DNA of 29,087 nucleotides, taken from NCBI GenBank assembly GCA_018398765.1, contig JAHBMJ010001567.1, positions 1-29,087 on the forward strand, in the 5' to 3' direction. Source of the DNA: Chromera velia (taxonomy: Eukaryota > Sar > Chromeraceae). The notes under the pieces were generated by a model. That model did not search any database and was not told the origin of the DNA. It saw only the letters and a program-made list of their open reading frames with translations. Shown piece after piece: positions 19,570 to 29,087 of this stretch (position 1 is the stretch's first letter; each line of letters begins with the position of its first letter). The position numbers and the translations under genes were made by a program.

Positions 19570-20197
19570 TTGAAGAGACCACCTATTGATTTTGATCAGA
19601 CTTCCCCCCGTACAAGGAAGGCATTGAGATTCGTCCTTCTAGGAGAACCTCTGTGTCTGTATTCTTCTAACAGAAACGAACAAGCGCGCTTTTTGACAGA
19701 AAGAACCTTCAAAAAAAACTCTGACTTCATCAAGAGTTCAGAGAATGAGAAAACCTTCTTATTAGACCAGTACACTTATTGCGTGTGGGCATACAACCGA
19801 CAGTCATCACAAACACTCAAGGCACTTGGTCTTAACACTTCACAGCAAGAAAAGTACATAGACCAGAAACACTTCCTTCTCCCCCCGTATCTTGTCTCCA
19901 ACAGCCGCTGGTCTTGTTTGACTAATCCCTGTCTGACAGACCCTACTGCTCTTCTCATGATGCCACAAGCGAAGGCAAAAGCAAAAGTACAACCGAAGGC
20001 ACAGCTGGATCCACAACCCAAACCAAAGGCACAGCCAAAGGTGAAGGGAGCAGCAAAAGCTAAGGTCCAACCAAAAGCTAAAGCAGCCCATCTGCTACCC
20101 CAAAATTTTGGAATAAACAATGAGCACCAACCTGATAGGCTTCCTCCACAGCAAGATCCATAACCGAACCCCATCCAGCAGGATCTGCCTCCCCACC

Positions 20198-20228
<31 letters not shown>

Positions 20229-21828
20229 CAACCATGATGCACAAGGAGACGTTCAGATGGTAGACGTTGAAGGAAATGCAACCCAAAATCAGTGGGGGGC
20301 CCACAACCAACAACCTCCAGCGGCCGCAGCTGTACCAGCAGTAGCGCCTCTAGCCGCTCAGCCCTTTCAAGCAGCAGCAGCAGCAGGAACAGGAATCCCT
20401 CTCCGGGACGTCAACCCACAAACACTCATTGATCTGCAGAACTAAGGAGTGATTTTCAGAGTTCATGAGTAAGGCAACCTTGTCACAGTCGTTGGAGGAA
20501 TCACAGGCACACAGCGTGCATCTGCCAGTCAAGCATTCCGACCTCCACCACCGAACTTCCAGAACAGAGACATACCCAAGGTAAAGATGGATTTGCCTTC
20601 CTTCTTCGGCAATCGAACCCAAGCAAAAGCCTACTAGTGAAGACTACTACGACTCTACGACCGTATGCGATGGGACTTCCTTGACTTCCGTGACATTTAC
20701 TTTCCCTCTACCCTTACAGGAAAGGCAAAAACTTGGTATGACCAATTGCCTCAGACACGAGTGCTGCTTATCACCAACCTTCAGCAACTGACTGACTTGT
20801 TTTTCAAGGAATACTAACTAACAGAAGCAGACCAAGACTCAGCAGAAGAAAGATTATTCTCCCTCAAAAAGAAACTAACCGAATCACTGGATGACTTCGC
20901 AAGTAGATACCGCACCCTCTGCAACGAAAGCGGTAAGGACATCAATTCATTGAACGTCTCCAAACACTTCATCAAAGGCTTCTCGAATGAAACAGTGCGA
21001 GTTGCTCTCCAAAGGAAGACCTACTTTTCCTTCCAATCCGTCCTTCAGGACGTAAAAACATATACGTTTGTTGCTCTGAGTGTCGCTTGTCACGTTTTAG
21101 CCATGAAAGCAGGAGAAAAACAAAATGGACTGGATGGAATAAACGCTCCGACTCCCCCTCCTACCTATCGAGCCAGTCCTCCTATAGCTTACTAGTCGAT
21201 CTACTCATGGAACAACCAAATGAGGGCCACACAACCGGAAATGCAAACACCACAGACGCACATGAATTCTGCGGAGACTCCAATCCAGAACCAGGACCAG
21301 GACCAAATCATGTCCGATAGAGTCCGCTTTGCTGCAGACATTGCCAGTTTTATCACCAACATCGTACATGAAAAAACGTATTGCAACCGCTGCGCTGGCA
21401 CGTGAGGTCACACGCCAGAAGGGTGCTCGCTTCCCTCTGATATTATCGAATGTAACTATTGCTTCAAAAGAGGGCACATTCGCACCGCCTGTTGCATACT
21501 CAAATGGGATGAACAGCTGGGACTACGCATGAGCTTTAGATTAGGAGGACCTTTCGGTAACAGAGGAAGACCAGACTCATTTGCAGCCAGACCCGTACAA
21601 CGGTACCAACAAAACAGATCATTCAGAAACTTCAACAACCCCCAACTCCACCAAAACCAGCCCTTCAACCAGAATAGAGGACCACCCCAAATCACTCCTC
21701 CACGCACATAAGGCTACGGTAGATGGAACCAAAACCAAGGACCCCGTCTACCTCCGTTCGCCACTGGGGCAAACCGAACAGCTACGAATACCAACCCCAG
21801 ACCTTTCCAGCAGCAGCAAAAACACTGA
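19570..21828 (+). pseudogene. Retrotransposon gag, decayed but frame-preserved
   Basis: One frame runs the whole length with in-frame stops at 20161, 20443, 20470, 20635, 20638, 20815, 21193, 21403, 21709 and 21826 (the last may be the true gag end). No indel is needed. Order: an N-terminal region; a Lys/Ala/Gln/Pro-rich linker (KAKVQPKAQ); poly-Ala encoded by GCA repeats (20200-20222); a retrotransposon gag core (MDLPSFFGNRTQ; RMRWDFLDFRD; GKAKTWYDQLPQT; LDDFASRYRTLC; HFIKGF); and a zinc-knuckle region. The knuckle at 21451-21492 is a perfect CX2CX4HX4C. One before it (from 21382) is interrupted by a stop and is one residue longer. The tail is Asn/Gln/Arg/Pro-rich. The upstream frame also reads into a TAA at 19555. 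The element cannot make full-length Gag. Confidence 0.8.
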
Positions 21829-22255
21829 GGCGTCTGCGAGCGGAACGGTAGAGTTCCAGGGCTGATCGCAGGCGACCATCGAGGCCCAAAAGATAATCGA
21901 GAAAACATGAGAAGAAAAGAAGAAAGGAAGTGTACACAACCGTGAGAACAAACAGAATGCATACATTGCTCATGTTTCTTTCACCTCACCTGGTGTTGCC
22001 TCTGCTATCTCGTTCATGCAATCTGACTCCTTCCCCATCCCTTCGTTGGTCAACTCAGGCGCCGATATCAGTCTGCTGCATACAAAGGTGTTTAAGCGAT
22101 TACAGAGGGAATATCCACATCTCTCTTTGTACAGACTCTGAGTTTCTCTATCTATCTGATTTAAAAGTGAGGGGGAAAAAGAATTAAGCAATGAAGGTTG
22201 CATTGCCAAGGTTGCTTTTTCGTCCGGTAATGACCTTTCTCTACCGGTATACTGC
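21829..22255 (+). pseudogene. Retrotransposon protease remnant, truncated
   Basis: This lies in the +1 frame relative to gag. After stops at 21863 and near 21908 it reads AYIAHVSF and then PSLVNSGADISLL, the protease active-site region, with Asn in place of the catalytic Asp of the usual D[ST]GA. It continues through further stops (near 22139 and 22157) to LSLPVYC. Homology ends at about 22255, where an inverted second element begins. RT, RNase H and integrase are missing. A Ty3/gypsy-like or related LTR element is inferred from gag type and protease position. Confidence 0.7.
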
Positions 22256-24822
22256 CTGAGGTCCAGTATCGTGAAGAACCGGGCCCCATGCAATCGATCA
22301 ATCAACTCTTGCGGGTGAGGGAGAGAATGCTTGTCTTTACTAGTGATGCGATTCAAGCCAGTGTAGTCACAACACATTCTCATCGAGCCATCTTTCTTTT
22401 GTACAAAAAGAATAGGCGCAGTATAAGGAGAAGTAGACAGTCGGATGAATCTTTGTTCAAGGTATATATCTATCTGTCTCCTCAGCTCATCTGTCTCTCC
22501 CACTGACAGCCAATAAGGCGGATGGGCAGGAGGTGAATGACCGGGCTCAAGTTCGATTTTGAAATCCAAATGAGGTCCTCTTGACGGTGGCAGATGAGAG
22601 AGACGATCGGGAAAAAGAGACGCATGATCTGCTACAATTCCTTTCACATCCTGAGGAACATCTACATCTGGTTGAGAGAGAAAAGCACGCACGTCTGACA
22701 AATTAGGGGCCGACCAAGCTGGATGATCAGACGGAAAAGAAGAAAGAAAGTCAAAAGAAAGAAAATCAGAACCTATGTTCCCTCTATCATTCATTCTTCC
22801 CTTTCCTTTTCCCTCACTCACTTCAGTTACATGCACGAAGCACTCCTGTTCCCCCTCTTTTGCAGGCCAATGTGCCGTCTCCATTCTCATGATGTATCAG
22901 ACAACACCTTTTCGAATTGCTCGTTTGGCCTGCGCAGAAGAAAGGACAGGAGGGCAAGTTCGATTCTCTTCACATGCACCCCCCCGAATAATGACTTCCT
23001 GGCCGTTAAAGAAGAAACGAAGAGAACAAGACCAATGAGCAAGTTTTGGTTGGTGGACGTCACTGTATTTTCTTCCCAAGATGACATCATAGTCGTCCAG
23101 GTCAGCCAGCAATGCACCGACTGTCTCTCGATACCCTCGAATACGAAGGGGAACAGAAAGTGCATACTCACTGACCTCTCGTCCTCTGGGCTCCTTCACG
23201 GCCACCCTACATCTCATCGGGGTCCCAAACCTACGAATATGCAACTGACGCAGGTGTGCAAACTTGCTATCAATGAAAATATTATCAGCTCCAATGTCAT
23301 ACAAAACTCCGACTGGAGCACCCACGACAGTACCGTGATAGACAAAACCAGTCTCAAACGAATCATCCTCATCATCCTCTTCCTCACTCAATTCTTCATC
23401 TATTCTCTGCCTTTTATCTTCCTCAACTTCATAACGTACCGTTAGGTTGGGTTCGACCACGGTTTTATCATTTTTGTTTTGGCCTCTGATCGTCCTCACC
23501 CCAGCTACCCGTCTCGATCCAGCCTTGCGCGCTGGTTGATGTCCACTCAGTTGAGGTTGAGGCGATCCGCCGAAGGAGGGAGACCATGTACGTCTTCTGT
23601 CACCGGAGCCAAAGCCTCTTCCAGGTGACATGGGTGAACTTGGACTGTCACCTCTCTGTCCAGACCTCCCTCTCCCCCTTATAGGTTGAGTGACTTGATT
23701 GATGGGATACGGGAAGGGAAGGGATGGGTAAGGAAAAGGTGGCCAGGGGTACCCAGGCGTCGCTTCAAAACCCGGGATGAAAGGGCCAAATCGTAGAGAT
23801 GCCCTGGGCGGCCACGGAGATCTGGATTGAGACGTCGTTTGAATGGTCTGCATGTGTGGAGGAAGTTGAGGTCCATTCCTACATCCGGCCATCATGTGGG
23901 TGTTCTTTCCACATAGAAGACACCGATTTAGTCTCCCCCTGCTCTCCCATACCATCTGTGGAATCGATGGGTGTCGGGGTGGAAGTCTTCTCGAAGGTCG
24001 TACCCCAACGCTACACAATTCCATGGGAGCCGGTCCTATGGGATCAATTACCGGACTCAGATCAGACGGGGGCCCTCGCGACCAACGGCTTCGAGAGCGC
24101 GAACTGGCCTGCTTAAGCCAGATTTCACTATCCAACGCCTTCTCCATTGCTTCGTCTAATGTTGCCGGCTCCATCCTGTCAGTCTCATACATAATCCTAG
24201 GCGGCAAACCCTTAATATAGTCCTCTATGAGATCCTCCTCACTCGCATTTGTGATCTTCAACGCGAGAAGGGAGAATTGCTTGTTGTAGTCGTTGACCGT
24301 CCCTGTGCACCTGAGGGACAACACCTGCTTTTTCACCTTCCTCCTCTCATATTTCCCCTTATACCTGCATCGCAGCACCTCATGCAATGCAGGCTAGTTC
24401 ACACGTAAGTCGAACCAGTCCCTCAGCTCCTTGCACAGGAAGGACTTCGCGAGGCCAAGCTGACGATGAGGAGCAACATTCACATTGGTGAAGTAGTCAT
24501 CGGTGTCTGTGATAAACCTCTCCACAGTATCACGACGTCCAATGAACTCGTCTGGCTGCTTCAGTGCAATCCAGGGAAGCTGCTTTTGCAGATCAGGGCC
24601 CTGAGAGGGCACGACAAGCTGCTGTGTACCCTCCTCACTCATTGGCAGCACCTGAAGAGGCAACTGTGGGGGTAGAGCTGCAACCCTCACCACCAGCCCC
24701 TCCATGGTCTGCCGCATCATCTTTTGGGTCTGCTGCAGGCTGGTGACGGACTGTTCAAGGTTGTACAGTGCCGTTCCCACCTGCTCGTTTGTCAAAGGAG
24801 CCAAGACTGGAGGTGGTTCCAT
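22255..24822 (-). pseudogene. Ty3/gypsy-type gag-pol, truncated inside RT
   Basis: Read on the minus strand from Met at 24822, gag and pol share one frame with only two stops, TAG at 24396-24394 and TGA at 22899-22897. Order: N-terminal gag; gag core (KQPDEFIGRRDTVERF; YIKGLPPRI); one zinc knuckle CLLCGKNTHMMAGC (near 23880-23925, CX2CX4HX4C); a Gly/Pro/Ser linker; protease with VLYDIGADNIFID (near 23270-23310) and DDYDVILGRKYSD (near 23065-23105); then RT (LRRQIDIYLEQRFIRLSTSP; APILFVQKKDGSMRM; CDYTGLNRI; FFTILDLR). RT homology stops at LDLR (about 22255), before the catalytic YxDD, and the protein is unrelated after that. The protease before RT and the RT wording are Ty3/gypsy-like. Confidence 0.88.
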
Positions 24823-24867
24823 GACAACAACAGAATTCAGACTGAATACAAACGAATCAAAAAGCCT

Positions 24868-24892
24868 GTTCGAAACCTGGCTCTGGTAACCA
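24868..24892 (-). other. Primer-binding site, initiator-Met tRNA type
   Basis: The minus strand reads TGGTTACCAGAGCCAGG and continues TTTCGAAC. The complement closely matches the 3' end of eukaryotic initiator-Met tRNA (acceptor CCA, CTGGCTC, T arm). It sits 46 bp upstream of the gag Met at 24822, where the minus-strand element's first-strand primer should bind. Confidence 0.75.
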
Positions 24893-25611
24893 GATTATAA
24901 GCCGAATACGGGGCTTAGAACTCTTAACGCTAACGATGTGCATTCAGAGTTCATAGACTATAAGAGTTTGACCTAAAGAGGTTCGTGCATTGTTCCTTCG
25001 ATCAAGCCAGTCCAATGATCGTTAGCTAATTCAAATGTATGCAGATCGATGTCACTTTATTCAGTCCTGTGCCAGGCCACACTTATTGAAGTCCGCACGC
25101 GCATCGCCGTGGTGCCGCCGGCCTCGCGGCTCCGCCACTCCGCGGGCCCGTCGTGTACTCGCTGCTCGTAGCCGGCCTATAGCATAGGTGAGTAATTCGC
25201 GTATGAATGATCGGCGATAGGTTGATTTAGCGTGCAATACGAGAGTTATACGCGTTTTGCCTTTTTTAAGCTTCTGTTTTTGTGAATTGAATTTTCTGAT
25301 TAGATGACATTGTGTACATGTATGCAGAATCAGATTCATTCACTCTTTGGTTGAATTAATCACTCTTTCTCATGCTTGTCATTGCTTGAACTAGTATACT
25401 CTAGCATGCTCTCCTTCTACTTTGACTGAACGAGTGATTGCCCAGTCCTTTCAAAAATTTCAACGCACATGTAGCAGTCGCTCTAAATCCTCTGATGCGC
25501 CAGAAAAGGATTCAAAACATTTTAGAACTTCTAATTAACAGTGTTTACGCTATAGGTATATTAAAGTGTTTCACTAACAACTTAAAAACATATACGTATC
25601 TATATAGGTGG
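24893..25611 (-). other. Presumed 5' LTR and flank of the minus-strand element
   Basis: By position, the LTR of the 24822-22255 element should lie just beyond its PBS. I could not fix its outer end because the partner LTR was lost with the truncation. A GC-rich island (25090-25180) with CCGCCGGCC and GCGGGCCCG motifs stands out from AT-rich surroundings. No gene is seen. Confidence 0.35.
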
Positions 25612-25929
25612 TGTAGGGCCTATACGTGGCGCCGCCACGAGGCTGTCATGATACTTAGTCGCTCGACGGGCTACTCGCACGGAGTAGGGCGTGGGATCGA
25701 TAAGCGCGTGCGCCTATGCACTAAACGATACTTACAGTGAAGCATGCGTTCTGTAGCCAAGCAAGAGAGAGCCTGGAAGGCAGTAGAAGCTGGATGATTG
25801 GCATGAGTGGTTGTTGTGAGAACTCTAAGATGGAACTCCCTCTATGAATGTCTGATCGAGAATATCTCTGTCTAGCCTACCACACTGCTAGCTTCATGAT
25901 TACTTAGCCCAGTATACACACAGCTTACA
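25612..25929 (+). repeat. Left LTR, 318 bp
   Basis: TGTAGGGCC...CAGCTTACA. Differs from the right LTR at about 27 positions with no indels. It retains more CpG than the right copy, for example the palindromic GTGGCGCCGCCAC near its start. Confidence 0.88.
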
Positions 25930-25932
25930 GTT

Positions 25933-25944
25933 TGGTTAGCAGAG
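25933..25944 (+). other. Primer-binding site of the non-coding LTR element
   Basis: TGGTTAGCAGAG begins three bases after the left LTR. It matches the initiator-Met-type PBS of the minus-strand element at 11 of 12 positions. Confidence 0.65.
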
Positions 25945-28179
25945 TGTTTGGCAATACAGGGAGGCAGATGTGGTGTGGATCGTAAACTTTGTAGTATTGA
26001 TGAACAGTCAGACTAAACAGAGAATTCTCATCACTGTACGCAAGGTCTGTACTGACAAGAGTGCAGTGCCAGCTCGTCAGTAGAAAAACTTTTTGAAAGA
26101 AAAGAGATTTCGTCTCCTTTGTGTTTTTTGTTATCGAATCGAAATTTGTGGTGGATTTGAGACTTTCTTCCAGATATAATGGAGCGCGGTGTTTCTTTCT
26201 GTTCTCTTTGTCTTGAGAGAGTCCTTAGAACTCAAGGTTGCTGGCCCACTGGAGATGAAGGTCCAGGAGGACAAGCTTGAGGAGGGAGACCACTTAGTCT
26301 GATTGACTGAACTGATTGACTGACTGACTGACTGACTGACTGACTGCCATCTCTGCTGATTGTGCTGCAATGAAGCACGAGGTGTCCCGGCCTACACGGA
26401 ATGTGCCCAGGTAATACAAAAGATACTCTTAGCTGTTTTACTCTATGAGAGGTTTGGGATGGAAGGAAGAAGAGCATCTTATGAAGTAGAGGTTTGATTG
26501 TGATAACTGGAGGTGTGTGGTCTTTGTCTTTGCTCGCAACCAGGTGTGCCGCGTTTCTAAACGCTCAGTAGTGCCATAGAGGCATCGCAGCTGCTGCACC
26601 ATGCTGCACAATGTCATCTCCAAGTCAGTTAACTCCTGGGTTGTTTTCTTTTGGTTGTTGGTTGAGGGTTAAATTTGGGAAATTTGTTTTTAGGGGGAGG
26701 AAGGAGGCTCAATGGGTGTGAGAGGTGAAGGAGAGTATGTGTTGAAGTGACGTTAGCTTTGGGTGCTTAGTTCTCCTGCAGTGTTTCTCTGTATCCTGAC
26801 TGTCTTGCTTCTTCAGATAGGAATGCATCCTGGGGATCCAGGTAGTTAGGATAGAGGGAAAAAAGGAAGAAAAGAAGAATGAAAGAAGGAGAGAGGGGGA
26901 CAGAAAGAAGTAAAGAAACTGATAGGCAGAGATTTTAAGGTCATTGCTGAAGAGAAGAGATACAAACATCAAAGAGAAGAGGTAATGTCGCGAAAAAGAG
27001 AAGTGACTGCATGAAGGAATGATAGTGGGGCAGGGAAAGGAGAGGCTGTATGTCTTCAGTGCCTAGGAATGGCTGCCTGGGGGCTAATGACTTCGGTTGG
27101 GATGTCTGTAGGGCGAATCTTGCATGGTGTGTTGCTTCTCTTGCTGTCTCTGTCTTGTGTTGTCTTTGTTGTTTTTACTTTCCCTCTGTTCATCCAAAGG
27201 AGAAGGAGGAATCATGGCTGTACGGTTTTATTCAAAAAAGAACTGCTCACCCAAATCTGACTGACTTTTGATTCTGTTTCTTTCCGTTCGTGTGACCAAA
27301 TTAATCTGATCAAGTTAAAAAATCTTGTTTGGTCGATCAATCTCTCTCAAGTGTCTATACACATGCATGACGCTGATACAGCAAACGGAAGAGTGAGAGT
27401 GTCGACTTCACATCGAGCCAGCAGTATACAGGAAGTATATCGACTGCGCGTCAAACCATGCCCCATATGCTGTAAACTCTGAAAGCACATCTTAGAGATT
27501 AGGAGTTCTGAGCAGTATCACAATGTTAACTTTGTATCAAACCGTCAACTTTGCATCGAAAGAAGAAAGAGAAAACCTGGCTGTTTGCGGCCATATTCGC
27601 CGGTGTGTGGTCATACTCGTCTTGTTCCGACTATGTATCGCAGTGTCTGAATCCTCTAGCGCCCATGCAGATGATTGCTATGACACCGCTCGCAGAGGAC
27701 TGTAATTTTTGCTTCCGACTGTTAGGAGTGTGTGAAGGAGCACGGAACTGCATATCTATAAGCAGGCTACGTGCGGTTTCGGCCTTGGCGCAGCGGGGGG
27801 GCTGAGGTAAGAAGATAAACTGGAGAGGTGTAGAGAGGGTAACGTGTGCAACACACTGAGTGTGTTGTGGGCTGGAGATGGGAGGCATTGCGATCCTTTG
27901 AGACTGAAGGCCAGCATGTACCCTGAACAGTTAACTGGGAATTGAGCACTCAGGGTCTCCAACCAGTATATGTAAGAGGGTGTACTGAGCCACATACGTC
28001 TGTTTCGGAGGTTCAAAGAGTCGACTGCAGTTTTGTTCAGCGATCTAAGACTAAAGCTCAGCGTCATTGCGACCATTTTATCATTATCATGCAATCACGC
28101 TGTCTTAATTGAGAAAAGGAAAGAATTGAGATTGAGTGAATTGATTTTACCCACCCAACCTACCCAGCGAGTGGACAGA

Positions 28180-28497
28180 TGTAGGGCCTATACGTGGTGC
28201 CACCACAAGGCTGTCATGATACTTAGTCGTTCGACGGGCTACTTGCACGGAGTAGGGCGCGGGATCGATGAGCGCGTGCGTCTGTGCACTAAACGATACT
28301 TACAATGAGGCATACGTTCTATAGCCAAGCAAGAAAGAGCCTCAAAGGCAGTAGAAGCTGGATGATTGATATGAGTGGTTGTTGTGAGAACTCTAAGATG
28401 GAACTCCCTCTATGAATGTCTGATCGAGAATATCTCTGTCTAGCCCATTAGACTGCTAGCCTCATGATTACTTAGCCCAGTACGTATACAGCTTACA
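28180..28497 (+). repeat. Right LTR, 318 bp
   Basis: Same length and ends as the left LTR, about 91% identical by eye. Where the left has GGCGCCGCCACGAGG this copy has GGTGCCACCACAAGG, three CpG losses in 15 bp. The preceding polypurine stretch is weak (GAGTGGACAGA), with a better one at 28111-28138. Confidence 0.88.
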
Positions 28498-29087
28498 GGC
28501 AGACACGTGGCTAGAGCTGTAGTAGCTGCTGTACTATATTGCCTAAACCTATAGACATATATGTTTCATTGCTAAAATGATTGTTTTTATACACTGGCAT
28601 ACTATACTGTTACACTAGTGACTAGTAATATTTTTTACTGGACTACCATACGTTCAGAAATAAGCATACCATACAACTTTTCAAACTCTAACTCTTATCT
28701 AACTCTTTTGTATCATAAAGTCTGAAACTAGTGACCATGTTTGATTTGATTATATTTGATTTGATTTGATTTGATTTGATTTGATTTGATTTGAGCTTCA
28801 ACCTCAAATATTTGATATTTGAGGTAAGATTTGAGGTTAACCTCTTAGGGTTCCTCACTGAGTTACTGATTTACTGTCACTCTGATCATTTTTCTCATGA
28901 CAATAGTTATCAGAACATTTCTGATGTGTGTTTCAAAAATTTAAAAAATATATATATAAAATTATAAATTATTAGTTCTGTAAAAAAAATATGCCTGTGT
29001 GGCAGTGTATATACACTAGTCACTGAGACTCACTCTAGTACTAATAGAGATTAAGAACGTAAAATTGATAGATTTGAAATTGCATAT
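28498..29087. other. AT-rich flank with a pentanucleotide repeat
   Basis: A (TTTGA)n repeat lies at about 28740-28793. It is followed by a near-palindrome, CCTCAAATATTTGATATTTG and then AGG (about 28801-28823). The rest is AT-rich with no reading frame of note. Confidence 0.6.

Larger units (their letters stand above)
25612..28497 (+). mobile_element. Non-autonomous LTR retrotransposon, no coding capacity (LARD-like)
   Basis: Two direct LTRs of 318 bp each (25612-25929 and 28180-28497) start TGTAGGG and end CTTACA (TG...CA). Three bases after the first LTR comes TGGTTAGCAGAG, nearly the same as the PBS of the neighbouring element, which sets the orientation as plus. The 2250-bp interior shows no gag, protease, RT or integrase in any frame, only short chance frames and a TGAC tandem repeat near 26300-26345. 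No target-site duplication is obvious: AGGTGG precedes the left LTR and GGCAGAC follows the right. It would need enzymes supplied by an autonomous relative. Confidence 0.82.

Noticed and set aside
19570-21828. Stop-codon reassignment as an explanation for the in-frame stops
   Set aside because: PAXBP1-like, NOP10 and the glycosyltransferase-like gene use TAG as a normal stop with no internal stops, and all three stop codons occur in the gag, so mutation explains it better.
27050-27271. Short frames in the interior of the non-coding LTR element
   Set aside because: No retroviral motif, weak composition and no support from flanking signals.

Overview
This is a eukaryotic nuclear window. It has spliced genes with GT-AG introns, intronic CA/GT and CT microsatellites, long low-complexity intergenic stretches and decayed LTR retrotransposons. 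The mix suggests a protist or alga with a moderately GC-rich, repeat-laden genome. A chromerid alga such as Chromera is my best guess, but nothing in the sequence proves the lineage. The standard genetic code fits all the host genes.

Left part (1-6.3 kb): a secreted receptor-L-domain (leucine-rich-repeat-like) protein in three exons at 663-2608. Its frame breaks once, and probably twice, at C runs. After it comes non-coding DNA with a 28-bp tandem repeat, a 257-bp foldback element (3739-3995), an LTR-like fragment, a short inverted repeat, and a 446-bp hairpin-forming inverted repeat (4955-5400).

Central part (6.3-17.8 kb): the most secure genes. NOP10 is on the minus strand (6328-7379, two exons, 64 aa), head-to-head with a five-exon GCFC/PAXBP1-family gene (8085-13104, 1039 aa). 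NOP10 is a core H/ACA snoRNP protein and GCFC proteins act with the spliceosome, so this is an RNA-processing pair sharing about 700 bp of upstream DNA. A 696-bp imperfect palindrome (13705-14400) follows. Next are a membrane-anchored glycosyltransferase-like gene (14545-15567), large TCTG/TCGG minisatellites and GT microsatellites, and a small unrecognised two-exon gene (17090-17777) with an apparent frame break.

Right part (17.8-29.1 kb): retrotransposon territory. A plus-strand LTR element (gag with two zinc knuckles, then a protease with its catalytic Asp changed) is full of in-frame stops but keeps its frame. At about 22255 it meets, tail to tail, a minus-strand Ty3/gypsy-type element (gag, zinc knuckle, protease, start of RT) that is cut off inside RT. 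That element keeps a primer-binding site matching initiator-Met tRNA. At 25612-28497 is a non-coding LTR element with two 318-bp LTRs and its own PBS.

The most unusual signal is mutational. The two LTRs of the last element differ by about 27 substitutions and no indels, about 25 of them transitions. The palindrome arms and the stop-filled gag look alike in this respect. That is what cytosine deamination of methylated repeats, or a RIP-like process, would leave. I see no convincing new defence or metabolic system.
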